Source of the DNA: CAZXBB01 sp964638815
GTDB lineage: Bacteria > Planctomycetota > Phycisphaerae > Phycisphaerales > SM1A02
Assembly: GCA_964638815.1 (NCBI GenBank)
Contig: CAZXBB010000420.1
Location: 1 to 22,744, forward strand
DNA: 22,744 bases
Direction of reading: 5' to 3'
The notes below the pieces were generated by a model that worked only from the letters and a program-made list of their open reading frames with translations, did not search any database and had not been told where the DNA came from. The translations under genes and the position numbers were made by a program. This document shows positions 15,296 to 22,650 of this stretch, in pieces. Numbering within the stretch: the stretch's first letter is position 1; the number at the start of each line of letters is the position of its first letter.

Positions 15296-16693
15296 CTAAT
15301 GCGCCACACGCGTCCCGAGATACTGCGAGACGTCCTCGATCAGCCTGCGCACCGTCTCGTCGTCCGGGCCCTCGAGATTCAGCCGAAGGAGCGGTTCGGT
15401 GTTGCTCGGGCGCACGTTGCACCACCAGTCGCCGGCGTTGAGCGTCAGGCCGTCGAGTTCCTCGATCGTGGCGTCGGGGAAGGCGCGGCGCAGGTCGTCG
15501 AGCGCTTCCTCCTTGTCCTCGGTCTCGAAGTTGATCTCGCCCGACTGCGTGTAGCGGCGCGTGGGCGCGATCTCGGCGCTCAGAGGACGGCCCGACTGCG
15601 CGAGCGCGCTCACGACGCACGCGAGGGCGATCGCGCCGGAGTCGGTGCTGAAGTTGTCGCGGAAGTAAAAGTGCCCGGAGAGCTCGCCGCCGAAGACGGC
15701 GCCGTGCTCGCGCAGCTTCTCCTTCATGAAGACGTGGCCGACGCGGCTCTTGACGGGCTTGCCGCCGGCCTCGGTGATCATCTCGGGCAGGGCGCGGCTC
15801 GACCGCAGGTCGTAGACGATCGGCGAGCCGGCGTTGCGGGCGAGGAACCGCTGCGCGAGCCACGCCGTCAGGTGGTCGCACCCGATCGTCTCGCCGCGCT
15901 CGTCCACCACGACGCAGCGGTCGGCGTCGCCGTCGAAGGACACGCCGAGATCGGCCTGCTCCGCCACGACCCGCTCCTTCAGGTCCGCGAGGTTCGCCTC
16001 GACGAGCGGGTTCGGCTCGTGCACGAACGTACCCGTCGAGTTGTCGAAGTTCATCGCGACGATGTCGAGCCCGGCGACGTCGCGGAACACCTTCGGCACC
16101 ATCGTGCCGGCCATGCCGTTCGAAGCGTCGATGACGACCCTGATCTTCTTCCGGCCGTCGAGTAGCGCCTCGTCGACGAACTGGAGCACGTGGTCCCGGT
16201 ACGGTTCCCACAGGTCGCGCGTCTCCTCGCGTCCGCCGGCCGCGACGATCTTCTCGGCCGCGGCCATCGCCGCGAACCGGCGGATATCGTCGAGGCCGGT
16301 CTCCATGCCCACGGGGCGGGCGCCGATCCCGGAGATCTTGAAGCCGTTGTAGTTCGCGGGGTTGTGCGAGGCGGTTGTCTGCACGCCCCCGCAGCAGCCG
16401 AGGAAGTTGACGGCGAAGTAGATGAACGGCGTGTCCACGAGCCCGACGTCGATGACGCTCGCGCCGAAGTCGCGCATCCCCTTCTTGAGGGCCTCGGCGA
16501 GTTCGGGCGACGTCCTTCGCATGTCGCGGCCGACGACGATGTGCCGCATCATCGGCTCGTCGTGCCCGCTCTCCGCGGCCGCGGCGGTGAGGTACTCCGC
16601 CGTGCCGTACCCGATCTGCCACGCGAGCTTGGCGGAAAGGGGCTTGGGGGACGTCGCGCGGATGTCGTATGCCTTGAAGACCTTGCCGAGCAT
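15296..16693 (-). CDS. Phosphomannomutase/phosphoglucomutase
   Basis: 465 residues of the alpha-D-phosphohexomutase superfamily, interconverting hexose 1- and 6-phosphates for polysaccharide or glycolipid precursors. All four loops are seen: phosphoserine Ser109 in TTASHNPANYNGFK, metal loop DGDADR (~254-259), sugar loop GGELSGH (~335-341), phosphate loop RPSNTEP (~428). The ManB/AlgC subgroup fits best, but mannose or glucose preference cannot be decided. Start ATG 16693 gives MLGKVFKAYDIRA; a TATCAT box ends 6 nt before it and there is no Shine-Dalgarno site. It lies 26 bp after the helicase gene. Confidence 0.93.
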   Translation of the reverse strand: MLGKVFKAYDIRATSPKPLSAKLAWQIGYGTAEYLTAAAAESGHDEPMMRHIVVGRDMRRTSPELAEALKKGMRDFGASVIDVGLVDTPFIYFAVNFLGCCGGVQTTASHNPANYNGFKISGIGARPVGMETGLDDIRRFAAMAAAEKIVAAGGREETRDLWEPYRDHVLQFVDEALLDGRKKIRVVIDASNGMAGTMVPKVFRDVAGLDIVAMNFDNSTGTFVHEPNPLVEANLADLKERVVAEQADLGVSFDGDADRCVVVDERGETIGCDHLTAWLAQRFLARNAGSPIVYDLRSSRALPEMITEAGGKPVKSRVGHVFMKEKLREHGAVFGGELSGHFYFRDNFSTDSGAIALACVVSALAQSGRPLSAEIAPTRRYTQSGEINFETEDKEEALDDLRRAFPDATIEELDGLTLNAGDWWCNVRPSNTEPLLRLNLEGPDDETVRRLIEDVSQYLGTRVAH

Positions 16694-16699
16694 GCCGGG

Positions 16700-16705
16700 A
16701 TGATA
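16700..16705 (-). promoter_or_regulatory. TATCAT box 6 nt before the phosphohexomutase ATG
   Basis: Minus strand TATCAT, CCCGGC, ATG. It fits a leaderless transcript starting at the ATG. No good -35 box (the region is the end of the helicase gene). Confidence 0.45.
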
Positions 16706-16719
16706 ACGGAAGGAGAGGG

Positions 16720-18723
16720 CTATTCGCCCAGCGTCGCCACGTCGCACACCTCGACGTCATCGGGCAGCGCCGCCAGGAACTTCCGCCCGTACCCCTTGTT
16801 CATGATCCGGGGGTCGAGGACAGCGACGATGCCGCGGTCGGTCTCGGAGCGGATGAGCCGGCCGACGCCCTGCCGGAACCGGATGATCGCGCGGGGGACC
16901 TGGTCGTCGAAGAACGGGTTGCCCCCCTGCTCCTCGATGCGCTCGTGGCGGGCCTCGACGATCGGGCGGTCGGGCGCCTCGAACGGCAGACGCGTGATGA
17001 TGACGCTCCGCAGGCCCTCGCCGCGCACGTCGACGCCCTGCCAGAAGCTCGTCGTCCCGAGCAGGACGGAGCGGCGATCCGTGCGGAACCGCTTGAGGAG
17101 CAGACCGGGACGCCCGTCGGCGCCCTGGACCAGCACGGGATGCCCCGCCGCCGCCAGTCGCGGGCGGAGCCGCTCGGCAGCCTCGTTGAGCATGCGGAAG
17201 CTCGTGAACAGGACGAACGCGCCGCCGTCGGTGTGCCGGACCAGCTCCTCCACCGCCGGGACCAGGCGATCGACGTAGGCCCGATCGTTCGGAGACGGCA
17301 TACGCGGATCGACGAGGACCCGCATCTGCCGGGCGTGGGCGAACGGGCTCCCGAGCTGAACGGTCGTGGCGCTCTCGCACCCGAGCCGCCCGGTCACGTG
17401 CGAAAAATCGTCCGGGGTCGTCGTGAGGGTGGCCGAGGTGACCACGACGGACGCGTCCGCCCCGAAGAGATGCTCGCGCAGGATCGGGGCGACATCCACG
17501 GCCACCGCGCGGAGCGCCGTGCGGCGGGCGCGCCGGCGGCCCTCGGTCGCCCCGCTCGCCGTCGTGTCGATGAAGTACACGCAGCCCGCGATCCGCTGCT
17601 CGAGCAGGACCTCGGCGGCGGTCGCGATGTCGGCCGCCCGCGTCGCGTAGCTGTTGAGCTCGTACTCGTCGGCCTCGCTCGCCTTGTCGCGCAGGGCCTT
17701 GAGCAGGCCGGCGAGCTCGCGCATCGGCGCCGACAGCGTGTTCTCGGCGATCCCCGGCTCGCGGATGCGCCCGCTCGGCGGCCCGGTCGTCGTCTGCCAC
17801 CGGGCAAGGTCGCCGAACAGCCGCTCCATCGCGTCGCGGCACCGCAGCGTCTGGCCGATCGCCTTGTCGATGGTCGCCGTCGAGCCGTCCTTGAGCTGAA
17901 GACCCGCGAGGAAGCCGCGTCGCTTGTGCGGGTCGTAGAGGAGCCGCAGCAGGAACGCCACGCGCGACTCGGCGAGGCTCGTACCGAAGTGGTCGGCCGC
18001 CACCTCCTCGACGCAGTGCCCCTCGTCGAGCACGACGTGATCGTACTTCGGCAGGAAGCCGACGCCCGCCGCCCGGAGGGCGAGATCGGAGAAGAACAGC
18101 GCGTGGTTGCAGACGAGGAGATCGCCGTTCTCCATCCGTCGCCGCGCGGCCTGGTAGAAGCACTTGCCGTACGTCGGGCACTTGCGCCCCATGCAGTTGT
18201 GCGCGTCGCTCTGCGCGTAGTCCCAGACCGACGGACGCGGGAGCTGCGGCAGCGTGGCGAGCGTGCCGTCGCTCGTACCGTACGCCCAGTCCTCGATCAG
18301 ATGGAGCGAGTGCCGCGCGTCGTCATCGGCGACGAGCCGGTCCTGCCGCTCGATCGCGAGCCTGAGACGGCGCATCGAGAGGTAGTTTCCGCGGCCCTTG
18401 ACCAGGACCGCGCTGAACTCGTGCGGGATCACGGCATTGAGCAGCGGGATGTCCTTCTCGACGAGCTGCTCCTGGAGGTTGATCGTGTTGGTCACGACGA
18501 CGACGCGCTCGTTGTGCTCGACGATGCGCTTGATCGCGGGAACCAGGTACGCGAACGACTTGCCGACCCCGGTGCCCGCCTCGACAAGCAGGTGCCCCTT
18601 CTGCTCCATCGCTCGGCCGACGAGCGCCGCCATCTCGACCTGCTGGGGCCGCGACTCGAAGCCGTCGAGCCGGCGGGCGATCGCGCCGTCCGGGGAGAGG
18701 ATGTTCTGGACGTCGATGGTCAC
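16720..18723 (-). CDS. dinG: DinG/XPD-type Fe-S DNA helicase
   Basis: 667 residues from the GTG at 18723. Superfamily 2 5'-3' helicase with, in order: RPQQVEMAALV (Q-like motif), Walker A EAGTGVGKS (~48-56), TNTINLQEQL, four cysteines at ~177, 182, 188 and 205 (CMGRKCPTYGKC then LVCNH) that match a 4Fe-4S domain, Walker B LDEGH (DEGH instead of DEAH, ~233-236), VTSATL, LLGTTSFWQGVDV, and motif VI FRQGVGRLIRS. The family resolves D-loops, R-loops and G-quadruplexes. The frame is open to 18891, but that part is Pro-rich shadow of a G-run region. GTG begins VTIDVQNILSPDG, and a TATAAT box lies about 95 nt upstream. Confidence 0.9.
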   Translation of the reverse strand: MTIDVQNILSPDGAIARRLDGFESRPQQVEMAALVGRAMEQKGHLLVEAGTGVGKSFAYLVPAIKRIVEHNERVVVVTNTINLQEQLVEKDIPLLNAVIPHEFSAVLVKGRGNYLSMRRLRLAIERQDRLVADDDARHSLHLIEDWAYGTSDGTLATLPQLPRPSVWDYAQSDAHNCMGRKCPTYGKCFYQAARRRMENGDLLVCNHALFFSDLALRAAGVGFLPKYDHVVLDEGHCVEEVAADHFGTSLAESRVAFLLRLLYDPHKRRGFLAGLQLKDGSTATIDKAIGQTLRCRDAMERLFGDLARWQTTTGPPSGRIREPGIAENTLSAPMRELAGLLKALRDKASEADEYELNSYATRAADIATAAEVLLEQRIAGCVYFIDTTASGATEGRRRARRTALRAVAVDVAPILREHLFGADASVVVTSATLTTTPDDFSHVTGRLGCESATTVQLGSPFAHARQMRVLVDPRMPSPNDRAYVDRLVPAVEELVRHTDGGAFVLFTSFRMLNEAAERLRPRLAAAGHPVLVQGADGRPGLLLKRFRTDRRSVLLGTTSFWQGVDVRGEGLRSVIITRLPFEAPDRPIVEARHERIEEQGGNPFFDDQVPRAIIRFRQGVGRLIRSETDRGIVAVLDPRIMNKGYGRKFLAALPDDVEVCDVATLGE

Positions 18724-18758
18724 CGGGGGCGGAGGGAAGCGACGAAGCGACGGCGGAG

Positions 18759-18802
18759 CGACGGGGGGGGCGACGGGGGGCGACGGAGGGGCGACGGAGG
18801 GG
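18759..18802. repeat. Degenerate CGACGGNGGGG tandem in the helicase leader; G-quadruplex motif
   Basis: Four units; the last two (18781-18791, 18792-18802) are identical 11-mers. On the plus strand the runs G8, G6, G4, G4 are separated by 4, 7 and 7 nt, a good G-quadruplex pattern. It lies in the transcribed leader, on the template strand. Confidence 0.7.
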
Positions 18803-18817
18803 CCTGCGATTCGGGCG

Positions 18818-18823
18818 ATTATA
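18818..18823 (-). promoter_or_regulatory. TATAAT -10 box of the helicase gene
   Basis: Perfect TATAAT on the minus strand, in otherwise very GC-rich DNA, about 95 bp before the GTG. The -35 region is GC only (CCGGGC), so the promoter would need other support. Predicted start near 18811. Confidence 0.45.
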
Positions 18824-18844
18824 CGGAGGCCGGTCGCGCGGCCC

Positions 18845-18872
18845 GGGGGCCCGGGGCCCGGGGGGCCGGGGG
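18845..18872 (+). other. G-quadruplex motif just upstream of the helicase promoter
   Basis: G5, CCC, G4, CCC, G6, CC, G5 on the plus strand, ending at the base before the rsmG stop codon. Loops of 2-3 nt predict a very stable quadruplex, though the C tracts could also form hairpins with the G runs. Confidence 0.6.
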
Positions 18873-19619
18873 CTACGCTCCGTCGGTGCATTTCTTCGTC
18901 TGGTCCGCCGCTCCCAGCGGCGCCCGCTTCGGCTCCCCGGGCCGTCGCGGATAGATCTTCGGCGTCGCCCGCGTCTTCTCGATGACCACGATCGTGCCGG
19001 TGGGCGTGCGCCGCGTCTCCACGACGACGCAGTGCAGCCGGTGGAGCGCCTCGCGCGCCGCGGCGATCTCGTCGCCCGCGCGCTCGCCCTTGATCGCCAG
19101 GACGTGCCCGCCGATCTTCGCGAGCGGCACGGTCAGCTCGAGCAGCACCGCGAGCGGTCCCAGGGCCCGGGCGAGGACCACGTCGTACGCCTCGCGGTGA
19201 CGCTCCCGGTCGCGGCCCGCGTCCTCGGCGCGGGCGTTGACGACGGTCGCGTTGTCGAGCGCGAGCGCGGCGATCGCCTCTTCCAGGAAGCGCGCCTTCT
19301 TGCCGGTCGCCTCGAGCAGCGCGAACCGGACCTCGGGCAGGACGATCGCGAGCGGAATCCCCGGAAGCCCCCCGCCCGCGCCGACGTCAACGACCGTCGT
19401 CGCGCCGGCAGAGACGATGAACGAAAGGAGCGTGAGGCTGTCGAAGACGTGCCGCTCCCACGCGTCGGCGGGATCGGTGATGCGCGTGAGGTTGAACCGC
19501 GTGTTCGTCTCGATGAGCAGCGCGAGGAACCGGCCCAGCCGCTCGACGTCACCGTCGTCGAAGGCGATGCCGTGGGTCTTCGCGAGCTCGAGAAACTCCG
19601 CGGTCGGTTCCATCCGCAT
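18873..19619 (-). CDS. rsmG: 16S rRNA (guanine527-N7)-methyltransferase
   Basis: 248 residues. It methylates N7 of G527 in 16S rRNA; loss is known to give low-level streptomycin resistance in other bacteria. Seen: NTRFNLTRITDPADAWERHV, then DSLTLL, the SAM motif VVDVGAGGGLPGIPLAI, VLARALGPLAVLLELTVPL, and the C-terminal IYPRRPGEPKRAPL. The ATG at 19619 gives MRMEPTAEFL; the ATG at 19613 is an alternative. Two AAGG-containing 7-mers precede it. Often rsmG sits near the replication origin with mnmG and parAB, but none of those is here. Confidence 0.95.
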   Translation of the reverse strand: MRMEPTAEFLELAKTHGIAFDDGDVERLGRFLALLIETNTRFNLTRITDPADAWERHVFDSLTLLSFIVSAGATTVVDVGAGGGLPGIPLAIVLPEVRFALLEATGKKARFLEEAIAALALDNATVVNARAEDAGRDRERHREAYDVVLARALGPLAVLLELTVPLAKIGGHVLAIKGERAGDEIAAAREALHRLHCVVVETRRTPTGTIVVIEKTRATPKIYPRRPGEPKRAPLGAADQTKKCTDGA

Positions 19620-19623
19620 GGGC

Positions 19624-19637
19624 CCTTGATCCTTGAT
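19624..19637. repeat. 7-bp tandem duplication before rsmG
   Basis: CCTTGAT twice in direct succession. On the coding strand it duplicates an AAGG element just upstream of the rsmG ATG, so it may affect ribosome binding. Confidence 0.5.
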
Positions 19638-19642
19638 CCGGT

Positions 19643-19678
19643 GTGCCCCGGTCCTGTGCTCTGACAGGGCCGGGTGGC
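19643..19678. repeat. 36-bp hairpin repeat, copy 1
   Basis: Identical over all 36 bp to 22568-22603. The core CCCGGTCCTGT, loop GCTCTG, ACAGGGCCGGG forms an 11-bp stem with one G-T pair. It lies between queA and rsmG. Probably a dispersed intergenic repeat of the REP or small-MITE kind. Confidence 0.8.
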
Positions 19679-19720
19679 GTCGGTACGGAACTCCGGCCAT
19701 GAGGCCGGACACCGCCCGGC

Positions 19721-19744
19721 CCTTGCAGAGCCCCTTGCAGAGCC
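19721..19744. repeat. 12-bp tandem duplication between queA and rsmG
   Basis: CCTTGCAGAGCC occurs twice without a gap. A separate 7-bp inverted repeat (TCCGGCC, ATGA, GGCCGGA) precedes it near 19692. The 156-bp gap holds no other recognisable element. Confidence 0.6.
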
Positions 19745-19775
19745 GGTTGACCGGGGCATACTGCACCGGACGTTT

Positions 19776-20888
19776 CTACGGCACGACCAGCATCGCGTCT
19801 CCGTAGCTGTAGAAACGATACTCGCGACGAACGGCTTCCGCGTAGATCTCCAGCAATCGCTCCAGTCCCACCAGCGCCCCCACGAGCGCCAGCAGCGTCG
19901 ATCGCGGCAGGTGAAAGTTCGTCAGCAGCCCGTCCACGAGCCGGAAATCATACGGCGGCGCGATGAGCAGGTCGGTCTCACGGGCGATGCCACCTTCGGG
20001 GATCGTCACCGGCAGCGGATGCGGCAGCGACTCGAGCGTGCGGACCGTCGTCGTCCCGATCGCGATGATGCGCGTGCGTGTTTCCGGCGCCCGCGCCGCC
20101 CGCAGGAGGGCAACCGTCGCCGCGCTCACCTCGTACGCCTCGCGGTGCATCACGTGACCGTCGAGGGTGTCGGCGGTGACGGGGCGGAACGTGCCCGGAC
20201 CGACGTGCAGCGTGACGCGGGCCGACCGGACACCGCGCGTGTCGAGGGCGCCGAGAAGCTCGCGATCGAAGTGCAGCCCCGCGGTGGGCGCCGCGACCGA
20301 TCGGCGTCGCGCCGGATCGGCGTAGACCGTCTGGTACCAGCGGCGGTCGTCGCCGTCGTCCACCTGCACAGCGCGGTCCGCCCGCGCGCGCAGGATGTAC
20401 GGCGGCAGTGGGGTGTGACCGATGGCGTCCAGCACGTCGCCCCCCGGCGCTGGCGGCGTGACGAGCGCGATCCAGTGCCCGTCGTCGTCGCGCTCCATGA
20501 GCTCGAGAGCGTACGCCGCGGGCGTTCCGGCGTGGTTGAGCAGGTCGAGGCGGTCGCCCGGCCGGAACCGCCGGGCGTTCTTCAGCATGAGCCGCCACCG
20601 CCCCTCGCCGGTCTCGGCGAGGAACAGGCCCTCGACGGCGGCGTCGCCGCGGCGCGCGAAGAAACGCGCCGGAGCGACGGCCGTGTCGTTGAACACCGCG
20701 AGGTCGCCGGGCTCGAGGTATTCGGGCAGATCGCGGACCGCGCGGTGCTCGAGGGATTCGCGGCTCAATCGCACGACGAGCATCCGCGCCCCGACGCGCG
20801 GCTCCGCAGGACGCGTCGCGACGAGGTGCGCGGGCAGGTCGTAATCGATGGCGCTGGTCGGGAGCGATGTGGCCGCCGCATCGGTCAT
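19776..20888 (-). CDS. queA: tRNA preQ1(34) S-adenosylmethionine ribosyltransferase-isomerase
   Basis: 370 residues. It transfers and rearranges ribose from SAM onto preQ1 in tRNA to make epoxyqueuosine. Hallmarks: IDYDLPAHLVATRPAEPR, GDLAVFNDTAVAPARFF, GHTPLPPYI, VAAPTAGLHFD, TLHVGPGTFRPV, HREAYEV, GTTTVRTLES, LLTNFHLPRSTLL, EYRFYSYGDAML. ATG 20888 has no Shine-Dalgarno site and a TAGACT box ends 8 nt before it. No tgt or queG in the window. Confidence 0.97.
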   Translation of the reverse strand: MTDAAATSLPTSAIDYDLPAHLVATRPAEPRVGARMLVVRLSRESLEHRAVRDLPEYLEPGDLAVFNDTAVAPARFFARRGDAAVEGLFLAETGEGRWRLMLKNARRFRPGDRLDLLNHAGTPAAYALELMERDDDGHWIALVTPPAPGGDVLDAIGHTPLPPYILRARADRAVQVDDGDDRRWYQTVYADPARRRSVAAPTAGLHFDRELLGALDTRGVRSARVTLHVGPGTFRPVTADTLDGHVMHREAYEVSAATVALLRAARAPETRTRIIAIGTTTVRTLESLPHPLPVTIPEGGIARETDLLIAPPYDFRLVDGLLTNFHLPRSTLLALVGALVGLERLLEIYAEAVRREYRFYSYGDAMLVVP

Positions 20889-20896
20889 GTGTCGCC

Positions 20897-20902
20897 AGTC
20901 TA
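20897..20902 (-). promoter_or_regulatory. TAGACT box 8 nt before the queA ATG
   Basis: Minus strand TAGACT, GGCGACAC, ATG. Spacing fits a leaderless mRNA. No -35 box recognised; the upstream DNA is the hexamer array. Confidence 0.4.
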
Positions 20903-20929
20903 CAGAACCTTCCCCGGCGCTGGGACGCG

Positions 20930-21190
20930 GGAGCGGACGCGGAAACGGTCGCGGTCGGTGACACAGCCGCGGACACGGACACGGCCGCGGACACGGACAC
21001 GGCCGCGGACACGGACACGGCCGCGGACGCCGACACGGTCGCGGACACGGATGCGCACGCGGTCGCGGTCGCGGTCGCGGACACGGTCGCGCACGCGCAC
21101 GCGGTCGCGCACGCGCACGCGGTCGCGCACGCGCACGCGCACGCGCACGCGGTCGCGCACCGCATCGCGGACACGGACGCCGAAACCCGC
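20930..21190. repeat. Period-6 array (GGACAC/GGTCGC/GCACGC) with an 18-bp higher-order unit
   Basis: About 260 bp built from hexamers of the form G(G/C)(A/T)C(A/G)C. GGACACGGACACGGCCGC repeats exactly three times at 20971-21024. Further right the units become GCACGC/GGTCGC. Frames across it give only Ala-Asp-Thr or Arg-Val strings and have no ribosome site, so I regard it as non-coding. It fills most of the 327-bp gap between the flavoprotein gene and queA. Confidence 0.85.
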
Positions 21191-21215
21191 GCCATCTGAC
21201 CCGAGCTGATCCCCT

Positions 21216-22475
21216 TTACGGCGGGCCGGCGGGGATCGCGGCCCCGCACGCGACGCCGGCGAGGTGACCGCTCGCCCACGCCCACTGGAAGTTGTACCCG
21301 CCGATGCGTCCGTCCACGTCGCAGATCTCGCCGCACAGGTGCAGCCGCGGGCGCCGACGGGACTCCATCGTGGCGAGGTCGAGCTCGCCCAGCGGCACGC
21401 CGCCCGCCGTCACCTCGGCGAACGCGTACCCGCGATCGCCGGAAATGGGCAGCTCCATCCCGGTGAGCTCGTGCGCAAGCCGGCGACGCGCTTCGCGAGT
21501 GAGCGCGTGACGCGGTCCGGAAGGATCGACGCCCGCGTGGACACACAGCGCGCCGGCCAGCCGCCGGGGCAGGAGCGACGCGAGCGCCGTCCCGACCGCG
21601 TCGCGCCCGGGCGCGAGGAGCATCGCGTCAACGGCGGCGAAGTCGCGCGGCGCAAGCCAGTTCACGACGAACCGCGCTTCGGCGTCGTCGAACCGCGCAT
21701 CGATGAGGTATCGGCTCGCGTCCAGAACCACCGGCCCGGACACGCCGAAGTGCGTGCACAGGAGCGCGCCGTCGAAGCGCGCGAGCACCTTTCCGGTCCC
21801 GGCGCGCACTTCGACGGCAACGTCCACCGCGATGCCCTTGTTGTCGCAAAGGAAGTGGTCGCCGGGCAGACGCAACGGCACGAGGGCCGGGAACACGCGC
21901 CCGGTGATTGAATGTCCGAGGGCTCGGGCGAGCGCGTAGCCTCCGCCGTCGGACCCCGTCTTCGGCAGGCTGCGACCGCCGGTCGCGAGGACGACGCGAT
22001 CGGCGTCGAGCGCGCCGGCCGGACCCTCGATACGAAACGGCCCGTCGTCCGCGGCGGCGATGCGATCGACGCGCCAGGGGTGACGCAGCTCGATGCCCGC
22101 GTCGCGCGCCGCCCCGAGGAGCGCGTCGAGCACGGTCCGCGCGCGGTCGGTCACCGGGAACAGCTTGCCGCCCGGCTCGCATTTCAGTCCGACGCCGAGA
22201 TCGCGGAAGAAGGCGACGGTGTCGTTCGCGTCGAAGCCTCGCAGCACCTTGCGAATGGCGGCCCGCGTCGATCCGGCGAAGGCCCGCTCGTCCACGACGT
22301 CGTGCGTGACATTACAGCGCCCGCCGCCCGCGACGAGTATCTTCGCACCGAGCCGGTTCGCGCCGTCGAGAACCACGATGCGCGCGGCGCCCCCGGCGGT
22401 CCGCCCGGCCCAGATGGCGGCCATGAGCCCCGCCGCCCCGCCGCCGACGACCGCGATGTCCGTTCGCTCGGGCAC
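21216..22475 (-). CDS. NAD(P)/FAD-dependent oxidoreductase, BaiN/HI0933 (YhiN) family
   Basis: 419 residues. N-terminal FAD-binding motif IAVVGGGAAGLMAA, family motif GAKILVAGGGRCNVTH, GGKLFPVTDRA, VVLATGGRSLPKTGSDGGGYALA, and the C-terminal GEICDVDGRIGGYNFQWAWASG that closes the FAD site. Members are cytoplasmic flavoproteins; BaiN acts on bile acids in gut clostridia, but most have no known substrate. The GTG start (VPERTD-, read as Met) is preceded by TATGAT at 8 nt and lacks a Shine-Dalgarno site. It stands alone between repeat-rich gaps. Confidence 0.92.
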   Translation of the reverse strand: MPERTDIAVVGGGAAGLMAAIWAGRTAGGAARIVVLDGANRLGAKILVAGGGRCNVTHDVVDERAFAGSTRAAIRKVLRGFDANDTVAFFRDLGVGLKCEPGGKLFPVTDRARTVLDALLGAARDAGIELRHPWRVDRIAAADDGPFRIEGPAGALDADRVVLATGGRSLPKTGSDGGGYALARALGHSITGRVFPALVPLRLPGDHFLCDNKGIAVDVAVEVRAGTGKVLARFDGALLCTHFGVSGPVVLDASRYLIDARFDDAEARFVVNWLAPRDFAAVDAMLLAPGRDAVGTALASLLPRRLAGALCVHAGVDPSGPRHALTREARRRLAHELTGMELPISGDRGYAFAEVTAGGVPLGELDLATMESRRRPRLHLCGEICDVDGRIGGYNFQWAWASGHLAGVACGAAIPAGPP

Positions 22476-22483
22476 GGTCGCGG

Positions 22484-22489
22484 ATCATA
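22484..22489 (-). promoter_or_regulatory. TATGAT box 8 nt before the flavoprotein GTG
   Basis: Minus strand TATGAT, CCGCGACC, GTG. It fits a leaderless transcript; the upstream DNA is repeat-like with no -35 consensus. Confidence 0.45.
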
Positions 22490-22567
22490 TCGACGAGGGC
22501 GCGGCCACGGACACCGTCGCCGACACGGACACGGCCGCGCGCACGGACGCGGTGTGCCCCGGTCCGC

Positions 22568-22603
22568 GTGCCCCGGTCCTGTGCTCTGACAGGGCCGGGT
22601 GGC
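22568..22603. repeat. 36-bp hairpin repeat, copy 2
   Basis: Identical to 19643-19678, same orientation. Its left end is preceded by a partial second copy of the GTGCCCCGGTCC segment (22554-22565). It lies about 90 bp upstream of the flavoprotein start, between two hexamer-like tracts (22500-22553 is a degenerate version of the 20930 array). Confidence 0.8.
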
Positions 22604-22650
22604 ATCCGCCTCACGTGGCCGGACCGAAGAACAGCTGGGCACGCACTCAC

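Noticed and set aside
18724..18891. Upstream extension of the helicase to 18891
   Set aside because: It would translate the G-run region into Pro-rich sequence and place the start upstream of the TATAAT box; family similarity begins at the GTG 18723.
16945..18954. 669-residue plus-strand frame over the helicase gene
   Set aside because: Antisense shadow; the minus strand encodes all helicase motifs and the Fe-S cysteines.
18873..19775. Replication origin near rsmG
   Set aside because: No DnaA-box cluster or AT-rich stretch is visible, and mnmG, parA and parB are absent.
20867..21199. Open frame of Ala-Asp-Thr/Ala-His-Val repeats on the plus strand
   Set aside because: It is entirely the hexamer array read as protein, with no ribosome site; all frames of such an array stay open.
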